DNA of 5,111 nucleotides from Pyrinomonadaceae bacterium (GTDB taxonomy: Bacteria; Acidobacteriota; Blastocatellia; Pyrinomonadales; Pyrinomonadaceae): contig JACCRA010000126.1 in assembly GCA_013813825.1 (NCBI GenBank), positions 1-5,111 of the forward strand, read 5' to 3'. Position numbers and translations under genes: made by a program. Shown here in pieces: positions 1 to 5,111 of the stretch. Below the pieces are notes generated by a model. That model did no database searches. It was not told the origin of the DNA and worked only from the letters and a program-made list of their open reading frames with translations. Numbering within the stretch: the first letter of the stretch is position 1; each line of letters starts with the position of its first letter.

Positions 1-5
1 CTGCT

Positions 6-1586
6 TTAGTAAATGTTGAAATTATAAACGAGCGTGATGTACTGCGAGACGGGTCGGCCGTCCTTCTCGGCGGGCGTGAACGTGATCCGGCGCGCCGCCT
101 CGATGGCTTTCTCGGTCAATCCGTCGGGCAGGCGCTTCATCGGTTGGATGTTCGTGATCTGCCCGCCCGACGACAAGACGGCGCGCAGCATGACTTCGCC
201 GGTGACGCCGCTCTTGCGCGCCTCTTCGGTGTACTGCGGTTCGGGGCGCGACAAGATCACGGCGCGGCGCGTCACTTCCTTCGGCGGAAATGTCTTGGTG
301 TAATCCAGTCCCGGCGGGCCGCCGGGACCGCCGCCGCCGAGTTTGGGCGGCCCGTCGCCGGTATTCATACCTTCGCCCGGCCCGTACCCCGTGCCGTTGC
401 CGGAGCCAACGCCGCCGCCTGTGCCGTCGCCGATGCCGTTACCTGTGCCCGTGCCGGCTGATGGGTCGGTTGAGTTTGATTTCGGATCACCATAAGGCAG
501 GACGCGCGGGTCTGGCGGAAAAGGCGTCGGGTCGGCTTGGATTGTCGCTCTCACCGGCAGCGTCGGATTTTTGATCGCCGGCGGATGCGGGTTCGGAGCT
601 AACACCTGTGGGTCCAGACTGGCAAGCGGCAATTCGCCGGCACTGGCCGGCTTAGTTTCATTGCGCCCGCCGCCGCCACTGCCGCCCGACTTCTCCTGTT
701 TCGGCTTCGAGCCGCCGCCCGTTCCCTTCGCCATGCCCGGCGAGCCTTCGTCCGGCTGCTTCTCCGCCGGCGGCGGAATATCAGTCACCCATTTGACTTC
801 ATAATTTTCCAAAACATTATTCGCGGCCACTTCCATCCGCGCCCCGCGCAGACGGCCGACGACGACGGCCGCGAGCACCACTGACAAGATGACGGCCAGC
901 CCGGCCGCGACACCGTAAGCCACGTTCGGTTGCGCGAAGAGACGGCGCAAGACGATGACATAAGCCGCTACGCCACGACGCGCGGAGCCGCTCGGATCGC
1001 GCTTTAGTTCCGGCCACGTCAGGCGCGATTCGCGCGCCACCCCGCGTACTTCCGCCGTCAGGCGGTTGAGCAGTCCCGCGTCCTCCACCAACGTCAAGCG
1101 GTACTCCCCGCGTCCACGCGCATCGGCTGCACGTGCCACGGCGGCGTCAAAGTTTCGCGACTGGTTCCCTTGTCGGCGATGCCCGCCGTTCGTTCCCGCG
1201 AAAGCCGCCTCGTCCGCCCAACTTGTTTCGCCAGCGAACGGCTCGCCCGCCGCGAAAGATTCTGGCGCGGAGACGTAAAATTCGGGCGCCAGCGGCAGCC
1301 CGTCCACCGGGCAGAATCTATACTGCGGCGCAAACTCGCGCCGGCATTTTGGACATCGATTCATCACAACCTCCTCCGTCCTCAACTGCAAACGGAATGA
1401 ATTGACGACCCGAAACTGGAGAGACTCAGGCGCGCGCGGTTCTCGCCATTCTTCGAGCAATTCGCGCAAAACAAAATCCGCCAGCGGTTCAAGAGCCGCG
1501 CCTCCATCAAGCGCATCGGGCGCGCGTCCGCCATCCTCACCGCCCGGCGGCTCAAACATTTCAAACTCTATCGCCCCCTCTTTCAT
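6..1586 (-). CDS. TonB-family membrane protein with cytoplasmic zinc-knuckle N-terminus
   Basis: 526 residues, ATG at 1586, TAA at 6-8. Seen in order: an acidic start (1-35); a short L-L-x-E-W-R-E-P-x-x-P-x-S-L segment (43-55); a CPKC...FCPVDG knuckle with Cys78, Cys81 and Cys92, where Asp95 stands at the usual fourth-Cys place; an Ala/Arg-rich stretch; one membrane helix (about 222-244) followed by basic residues; a Pro/Gly-rich linker (270-430) long enough to span periplasm; and a TonB C-terminal domain (about 436-526). Known for the family: TonB passes proton-motive-force energy from ExbB/ExbD to outer-membrane receptors. No exbB or exbD is in this window. Classical TonB has its membrane helix at the very N-terminus; here about 220 residues precede it, so a second, cytoplasmic role is likely (inference). 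The start overlaps the sigma-factor stop and has a GAGGA ribosome site 7 nt upstream. Met75 is an alternative start. Family call is strong, function uncertain. Confidence 0.9.
   Translation of the reverse strand: MKEGAIEFEMFEPPGGEDGGRAPDALDGGAALEPLADFVLRELLEEWREPRAPESLQFRVVNSFRLQLRTEEVVMNRCPKCRREFAPQYRFCPVDGLPLAPEFYVSAPESFAAGEPFAGETSWADEAAFAGTNGGHRRQGNQSRNFDAAVARAADARGRGEYRLTLVEDAGLLNRLTAEVRGVARESRLTWPELKRDPSGSARRGVAAYVIVLRRLFAQPNVAYGVAAGLAVILSVVLAAVVVGRLRGARMEVAANNVLENYEVKWVTDIPPPAEKQPDEGSPGMAKGTGGGSKPKQEKSGGSGGGGRNETKPASAGELPLASLDPQVLAPNPHPPAIKNPTLPVRATIQADPTPFPPDPRVLPYGDPKSNSTDPSAGTGTGNGIGDGTGGGVGSGNGTGYGPGEGMNTGDGPPKLGGGGPGGPPGLDYTKTFPPKEVTRRAVILSRPEPQYTEEARKSGVTGEVMLRAVLSSGGQITNIQPMKRLPDGLTEKAIEAARRITFTPAEKDGRPVSQYITLVYNFNIY
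303..458 (-). repeat. Gly-rich low-complexity coding stretch (periplasmic linker)
   Basis: Encodes residues about 377-428 of the TonB-family protein, an imperfect run of G-T-G, G-N-G, G-D-G and G-G-G units ending in GGGGPGGPPG. On the plus strand it shows as repeated gccg/gccgcc words. It probably forms a flexible part of the linker between membrane helix and TonB C-terminal domain, where other TonB proteins use Pro-rich repeats. Such tracts can vary in length between strains. Confidence 0.7.
1370..1377 (-). promoter_or_regulatory. Strong internal ribosome-site-like sequence before Met75
   Basis: The minus strand reads GGAGGAGG followed by TTGTG and then ATG (1364-1362), which is codon 75 of the TonB-family frame and begins M-N-R-C-P-K-C. 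It is a better match to the anti-Shine-Dalgarno consensus than the site at 1594-1598. It may start a shorter 452-residue form whose N-terminus is the zinc knuckle. The bases also encode Glu-Glu-Val, so the match could be chance. Confidence 0.45.
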
Positions 1587-2380
1587 CGCTTCTTCCTCGA
1601 CGATGATGACGACGCGTCGCCACGCGCTTGCAGGTATGGAGCCAGTGTTCGCCGCAGTCCTTCACGCGCCCGCCACAGGCGGGCCTTCACCGTCCCCACG
1701 TCCGCCGCGCCGACGATCTCCGCGATCTCGATGAGCGACAATTCCTCATACTCGAACAACACCAGCGCCTCACGTTGCAGCGGCGGCAGACTCTCGATTG
1801 CGCCGCGCACCACTTCCGCCAACTCTGCCGCCAGCAATTGTCCGAGCGGCTGCTGTGCTTCCGGCAAACGCGGCTCAATCGCGCATTCATCAAGCGCGGC
1901 CTCGCCGCTCTGCCGCCGGAACTGTTTCAGCGCCAGATTCCGCACCGCCGCGTAGAGGTAAGTCCGCAGCGACGCGCGCGACGGATCGAAACGCTCCGGC
2001 CCTTTAATCAAACTCAGAAAGCAATCGTGCGCCGCGTCTTCGGCCAGCGCACTTGAATTGAGCAGGCGATAAGCGAAGCGATACATCCTTCCGTGATACC
2101 GCTCGTAGAGCGTCAGGAATGACCGCTCGTCGCCCCCGCGCGCGCGCTCAAGTAAAGCTTCGTCTGTTAAAAACTCGTCCGGCAAGATCGGCGTGCTCGA
2201 TTTCCCCGTGGCCGCCGCTGCTTGTCGTGCGGGCTTCCACGGATGTATTACCGCCCGCACCGGAAAAGATACGCGCGGGCGTGCGGATTTTTTTCTGACT
2301 CGCGGGCCGCCTGAAAGAGCGGCGACCGCTTTCGGTGTGGCTCTTGGTTGCCAATGGCGTGCGCGGCGGTTGTACCGCAC
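1583..2380 (-). CDS. ECF-type sigma-70 family RNA polymerase sigma factor
   Basis: 265 residues if read from the GTG at 2380; TGA at 1583-1585. Region 2 lies at about 87-157 ([17 protein letters not shown], then [12 protein letters not shown], then the [16 protein letters not shown] end). Region 4 lies at about 192-246, with [19 protein letters not shown] leading into a helix-turn-helix that ends [14 protein letters not shown]. No region 3 or region 1.1 is visible, as expected for the ECF class. It would direct core RNA polymerase to a specific promoter set, unknown here. The tail is Ser-rich then basic (254-265), and its codons contain the ribosome site of the next gene, so the two are probably translationally coupled. 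The start is unsure: residues 1-65 are basic, fit no sigma domain and lack a clear ribosome site. A GTG at 2260 (225 aa) or TTG at 2185 (200 aa) would give a more usual length; there is no suitable ATG. No separate anti-sigma gene is present. Confidence 0.93.
   Translation of the reverse strand: MRYNRRARHWQPRATPKAVAALSGGPRVRKKSARPRVSFPVRAVIHPWKPARQAAAATGKSSTPILPDEFLTDEALLERARGGDERSFLTLYERYHGRMYRFAYRLLNSSALAEDAAHDCFLSLIKGPERFDPSRASLRTYLYAAVRNLALKQFRRQSGEAALDECAIEPRLPEAQQPLGQLLAAELAEVVRGAIESLPPLQREALVLFEYEELSLIEIAEIVGAADVGTVKARLWRAREGLRRTLAPYLQARGDASSSSSRKKR
1594..1598 (-). promoter_or_regulatory. Ribosome binding site for the TonB-family gene
   Basis: GAGGA on the minus strand, 7 nt before the ATG at 1586. 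It lies inside the last codons of the sigma-factor gene, whose stop overlaps that ATG by four bases (ATGA, 1583-1586). This supports the long 526-residue start and suggests coupled translation of the two proteins. Confidence 0.7.
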
Positions 2381-2460
2381 GAAAGCAGCGGCGAGGAATT
2401 TTTATTGGCGAGGCCGGGTTCGACTTACTACCGAATAGCCAACGCCATTTTGAAAACCAT

Positions 2461-2489
2461 TTCTCCACCTCACGTGCAGGTGCTAAAAT
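2461..2489 (+). promoter_or_regulatory. Candidate extended -10 promoter for the cyclase-TIR-ATPase gene
   Basis: TGCTAAAAT at 2481-2489 fits an extended -10 element (TG-N-TAAAAT, five of six to TATAAT). At a 17-nt spacing the -35 position (2461-2466, TTCTCC) is poor, as is common for extended -10 promoters. A start near 2495 would leave a leader of about 80 nt before the ATG at 2576. This is motif matching only, and Acidobacteriota promoter preferences are not well known to me. Confidence 0.3.
2466..2482. repeat. Inverted repeat CACCT-N7-AGGTG, possible operator
   Basis: Perfect 5-base arms at 2466-2470 and 2478-2482 enclose the palindrome CACGTG (2471-2476) plus one base. It sits between the -35 and -10 positions of the candidate promoter at 2461-2489, where a bound repressor or activator would affect transcription. 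The arms are short, so chance is possible. Confidence 0.3.
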
Positions 2490-2563
2490 TCCGCTCCGGC
2501 AGTTGCTCGTCTTCCGGCTTCACTCGCGCCGCCGCTTTCATAATTTCATTCTTTTCGAGAACC

Positions 2564-2568
2564 GAGAG
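2564..2568 (+). promoter_or_regulatory. Ribosome binding site deciding the start at 2576
   Basis: GAGAG ends 7 nt before the ATG at 2576. It selects this ATG over the upstream TTG at 2348 in the same frame, in agreement with the position where cyclase-domain similarity begins about ten residues later. Confidence 0.5.
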
Positions 2569-2575
2569 ATACGAC

Positions 2576-4759
2576 ATGTCTTCTGACCCACAGGAACAGA
2601 TCAAATTAGAGATCGCCCACGTTCTTTTCACAGACATCGTCGGCTACTCAAAACTGCCGATGGACCAACAGACCAGCCGGTTGCAGGAGTTGAACCGGAT
2701 CGTGCGTGAGACTGAAGAGTTCCGCCGCGCCGAAGCCGCCGATCAGTTGATCCGTCTGCCGACCGGCGACGGAATGGCGCTCGTCTTCTTCGGCGACCCG
2801 GAACTGCCGCTCAAGTGCGCGCTGGCGATCAACCGCGCTCTGCGCTCCGACTATCCACACGTCAAGCTCCGCATGGGTGTCCACACTGGTCCCATCTATC
2901 GGATGGCCGACATCAACACCAGCAACAACGTGGCGGGCGGCGGCATCAACATAGCGCAACGCGTGATGGACTGCGGCGACGACGGCCACATCCTTGTTTC
3001 CAACACCGTCGCCGAAATGCTCGGCCAGCTCAGTAGGTGGGCCGAGGCGATGCACGATCTCGGCGAGGCCGAAGTCAAGCACGGCGTCCGCGTCCGCGTC
3101 TTCAACGTCTATGGGGACGGCTACGGCAACGCCGAGTTGCCTGCGAAACTTCAACCCCACGCGCTTGCCCACCCTGAACCAACGCCCGCGCCACATATGA
3201 CTGAGACGCCGACTTCGCCTGCGCCGCCACCACCGTCGCCGCCTGTCGCAACGCCGATGGCTGAGAAAGCCCCGATGGGACCAACGAATGAAGCCGGCGC
3301 GTCGCGCGTCGCGCCGAACGCGGAGTCGCTGCGCGTCGCGCTGCTCTACAAGCGCAACGCGCAGCCGGATGAGCACGTCCTGAAGTTATTGGAAGGCGAG
3401 TTGCAATCGCACGGCCACAAAGTCTTTATCGACCGACACCTCTCCATTGGCGTCGAGTGGGCGAAGGAGATCGAGCGGCAGGTGCGGACGGCCGACGCGG
3501 TGGTGCCGATTTTGTCAGCCGCTTCGGCGCAGAGCGAGATGGTCGCCTACGAAGTGCAGATCGCGCACGAGGCCGCGCAGCAGCACGAAGATGGCAGGCC
3601 GCGCATTTTGCCTGTCCGCGTCGATTATGAAGACGCGCTCCCCGATCCGTTGGGCGGACTGCTCGCGCCGATCCAGTATTTTCTGTGGAGCAATCCGGGG
3701 AGCGATCCGGTGCTTGTCAAAGAGTTATTGCAGGCGCTCGAACAACCGTCGCCGCCGGATGAAGCCGTCCCCGTGCAGGAGTTGAAAGAGCCGGGCGGGG
3801 CTGTTCCGCTCGACTCGAAGCTCTACGTCGTGCGCCCGACCGACGACGAATTTCTCCACGCGATCAAGCGTCGCGACAGCATCGTGCTCGTTAAAGGCGC
3901 GCGCCAGATGGGTAAGACTTCCCTGCTCGCGCGCGGCATCCAGCACGCCAGAGAGGCCGGCACGAAAGTCGTGATCACGGACTTCCAGACTCTGAACGCT
4001 CAACACCTCGCCTCTATCGACGCGCTGTTTCAAACGCTGGCCGGACTGATCTGCGATCAACTCGATCTGGATGTGACGCCGGAAGACGAGTGGAATCCGA
4101 AGCGCGGCGCGAGCATCAACTTCGCGCGCTACATGCGCCGCCACGTTCTCGGCAGCCTCCAGACGCCGCTCGTCTGGGCGATGGACGAAGTGGACCGCCT
4201 CTTCGCCTGCGACTTCGGCAGCGAAGTCTTCGGCCTCTTCCGCTCGTGGCACAATGAACGCTCGCTCGATCCCGCCTCGCCGTGGGAACGCCTGACGCTC
4301 GCCATCGTCTATGCGACCGAAGCGCATCTCTTCATCACGGATCAGAACCAGTCGCCGTTTAACGTCGGCACACGTTTGGAGTTGAGCGACTTCTCTTTTG
4401 ATCAAGTGTCGGAACTAAACGCGCGCTTCGTTCGCCTCGTCGGCGGCCATCCGTATCTCGTTCATCGCGGCCTCTACAACATGAAGACGCACGGCCTCAC
4501 TCTCGCCGAGTTCGAAAACCTCGCGGATCGCGATGAAGGCCCGTTCGGCGATCACCTACGCCGCATCCTCGTGCTGCTCGCGCGCGATCCGGCTTTAACC
4601 GAAGTGGTGCGGGAAGTTTTACGCGGCCGGCCCTCCGGCCCGACGACCGAGAGCTTCTACCGCCTCCGCAGCGCCGGCGTGATGGCCGGCGACTCGGCCC
4701 GCGAAGCCAAGCCGCGCTGCCAACTCTACGCGAATTATTTAGAGCGGCATTTGTTATAA
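2576..4759 (+). CDS. Nucleotide cyclase - TIR - AAA_35-like STAND ATPase fusion protein
   Basis: 727 residues, ATG at 2576, TAA at 4757-4759. Class III cyclase domain at about 11-180: FTDIVGYS with metal Asp20, TGDG with metal Asp65, RMGVHTGP, and GINIAQR with Asn125 and Arg129, the transition-state pair. The base-selecting positions are unusual (Leu61, with Arg60 beside it, for Lys; Asn118 for Asp), so the product base cannot be named. A Pro-rich linker (about 195-240) follows. TIR domain at about 252-371: S-x-M-x-x-x-E (320-326) matches the S-x-W-C-x-x-E active-site motif, keeping Glu326, so NAD hydrolysis is possible. AAA_35-like ATPase at about 410-727: Walker A GARQMGKT (441-448), Walker B LVWAMDE with Asp537 and Glu538, the GGHPYL motif (623-628) and a winged-helix-like end. 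No signal peptide or membrane helix: cytoplasmic. No cyclic-nucleotide-binding domain and no WD40 or TPR repeats. Role in nucleotide signalling or defence is inferred. Confidence 0.92.
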   Translation: MSSDPQEQIKLEIAHVLFTDIVGYSKLPMDQQTSRLQELNRIVRETEEFRRAEAADQLIRLPTGDGMALVFFGDPELPLKCALAINRALRSDYPHVKLRMGVHTGPIYRMADINTSNNVAGGGINIAQRVMDCGDDGHILVSNTVAEMLGQLSRWAEAMHDLGEAEVKHGVRVRVFNVYGDGYGNAELPAKLQPHALAHPEPTPAPHMTETPTSPAPPPPSPPVATPMAEKAPMGPTNEAGASRVAPNAESLRVALLYKRNAQPDEHVLKLLEGELQSHGHKVFIDRHLSIGVEWAKEIERQVRTADAVVPILSAASAQSEMVAYEVQIAHEAAQQHEDGRPRILPVRVDYEDALPDPLGGLLAPIQYFLWSNPGSDPVLVKELLQALEQPSPPDEAVPVQELKEPGGAVPLDSKLYVVRPTDDEFLHAIKRRDSIVLVKGARQMGKTSLLARGIQHAREAGTKVVITDFQTLNAQHLASIDALFQTLAGLICDQLDLDVTPEDEWNPKRGASINFARYMRRHVLGSLQTPLVWAMDEVDRLFACDFGSEVFGLFRSWHNERSLDPASPWERLTLAIVYATEAHLFITDQNQSPFNVGTRLELSDFSFDQVSELNARFVRLVGGHPYLVHRGLYNMKTHGLTLAEFENLADRDEGPFGDHLRRILVLLARDPALTEVVREVLRGRPSGPTTESFYRLRSAGVMAGDSAREAKPRCQLYANYLERHLL

Positions 4760-4834
4760 GCCGCCGCTTCGGCGAAGCCGTTGCTCATCGGTCATCTGCC
4801 ATCAAATACCTGCTGTTTCTCAGATAACCCAGCC
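4760..4834 (+). other. Short intergenic gap with small hairpin, same frame as both neighbours
   Basis: 75 bases between two ATPase genes. GCTTC-GGC-GAAGC (4766-4778) can form a 5-bp hairpin but has no following T-run, so it is not a convincing terminator. The gap has no stop in the frame shared by both neighbours; the TAA at 4757 alone separates the two reading frames. Same strand and short spacing suggest one transcript. Confidence 0.45.
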
Positions 4835-5111
4835 ATGAACGAACCACAACGCAATTTCTACGTCACCGGCGGCACGCTGCAACGCAATGCGCCGTCTTAC
4901 GTGCGGCGGCAGGCCGACGTTGATCTCCACGAAGGCTTGAGCGCGGGCAAGTTTTGCTACGTGCTGACTTCAAGACAAATGGGCAAGTCCAGCCTGATGG
5001 TGCAGACGGCGGCGCGTCTCCGGGAAGAGGGCATCGCCGTGGCGGTGCTCGACCTGACGGCCGTGGGGCAGAACTTAACGGCCGAGCAGTGGTACGACGG
5101 ATTGCTGAACC
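4835..5111 (+). CDS. AAA_35-like STAND ATPase, partial (3' end outside window)
   Basis: The first 92 codons, open at the right edge. The ATG at 4835 gives [15 protein letters not shown]..., the usual opening of this family, in which the ATPase starts almost at residue 1. The P-loop is at 45-53 (TSRQMGKSS), with Lys51 and Ser52 for phosphate binding; Thr45 replaces the first Gly, as I recall is common in this subgroup. [22 protein letters not shown] follows as a strand and helix. Unlike its upstream neighbour it carries no cyclase or TIR domain ahead of the ATPase. Relatives known to me often continue into WD40 or TPR repeats, which would act as a sensor, but that part is not visible. No clear ribosome site precedes the ATG. 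Probably co-transcribed with the upstream gene. The P-loop sequences of the two share RQMGK but differ around it, so this is not a fresh duplicate. Confidence 0.88.
   Translation, partial: MNEPQRNFYVTGGTLQRNAPSYVRRQADVDLHEGLSAGKFCYVLTSRQMGKSSLMVQTAARLREEGIAVAVLDLTAVGQNLTAEQWYDGLLN

Larger units (their letters stand above)
2381..2575. other. Divergent intergenic region
   Basis: Non-coding space between the minus-strand sigma-factor gene and the plus-strand cyclase-TIR-ATPase gene; it extends to about 2261 or 2186 if the sigma factor starts at an internal codon. It must hold promoters for both directions. The plus-strand reading frame is open back to a TTG at 2348, but that stretch encodes no recognisable domain and precedes the conserved start, so I treat it as untranslated. 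I see a candidate extended -10 promoter and an inverted repeat for the plus-strand gene, and no convincing promoter for the sigma factor. Confidence 0.6.

Noticed and set aside
34..461. Plus-strand frames opposite the 3' half of the TonB-family gene
   Set aside because: Low-complexity Arg/Ala/Gly translations that mirror the Gly-rich linker codons; no plausible protein.
2148..2468. Minus-strand frame from a GTG at 2468, considered as a frameshifted start of the sigma factor
   Set aside because: The translation shows no sigma-like sequence and ends without joining region 2; no sign of a frameshift.
2348..2575. Upstream extension of the fusion gene from a TTG at 2348 (76 more residues)
   Set aside because: It has no recognisable domain and overlaps the sigma-factor 5' region and the candidate promoter; the ATG at 2576 has a ribosome site and starts just before the cyclase fold.
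2648..3376. Open frame of 242 codons on the minus strand, antisense to the cyclase and linker part
   Set aside because: Arg/Val-rich translation without a domain, directly opposite a well-supported gene; a typical shadow frame in GC-rich DNA.
3725..4405. Open frame of 226 codons on the minus strand, antisense to the ATPase part
   Set aside because: No domain or motif, and it lies opposite the conserved Walker A and B coding region; a shadow frame.
4625..4640. Perfect inverted repeat GGCCGG-CCCT-CCGGCC
   Set aside because: It lies inside the ATPase coding sequence, has no T-run, and is explained by GC-rich Arg/Pro/Gly codons.
4766..4778. Hairpin GCTTC-GGC-GAAGC as a rho-independent terminator
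   Set aside because: Only a 5-bp stem with no U-tract afterwards; transcription probably continues into the next gene.
4781..4808. Possible promoter before the second ATPase gene (TTGCTC, 16 nt, CAAATA)
   Set aside because: Both boxes match the consensus poorly; not distinguishable from chance.

Overview
The window is GC-rich and densely coding, and is most probably from an Acidobacteriota genome, with Blastocatellia as the best guess. This is inference from recalled family resemblance, not a search. The clues are the TonB C-terminal domain with its '...SRPEPQYTEEAR...' opening and '...YNFNIY' end, the 'FCPVDG' form of zinc ribbon, and two AAA-like (AAA_35-type) STAND ATPases, one fused to a nucleotide cyclase and a TIR domain.

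Layout. On the minus strand, an ECF-type sigma-70 factor (stop at 1583) overlaps the next gene by an ATGA. That gene encodes a 526-residue, single-pass TonB-family protein with a large cytoplasmic N-terminus carrying a three-cysteine knuckle; its stop lies at the left edge. A divergent non-coding region follows, about 2381-2575 or larger if the sigma factor starts further in. On the plus strand, 2576-4759 encodes a 727-residue protein joining a class III nucleotide cyclase domain, a Pro-rich linker, a TIR domain and an AAA_35-like ATPase. A second AAA_35-like ATPase gene starts at 4835 and runs off the right edge.

How they may work together. The minus-strand pair looks like a co-translated regulatory unit: a sigma factor plus a membrane protein that could pass envelope information to it or act with Ton machinery. 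No classical anti-sigma gene is present. The plus-strand protein puts a nucleotide-signal domain, a potential NAD-consuming effector domain and a nucleotide-driven switch in one chain, an arrangement suggestive of stress or phage-defence signalling. The downstream ATPase has no N-terminal effector and may be a partner or sensor. Defence is an inference only: no known defence genes, integrase, tRNA or repeats are visible. No RNA genes, CRISPR array or insertion sequence were found.
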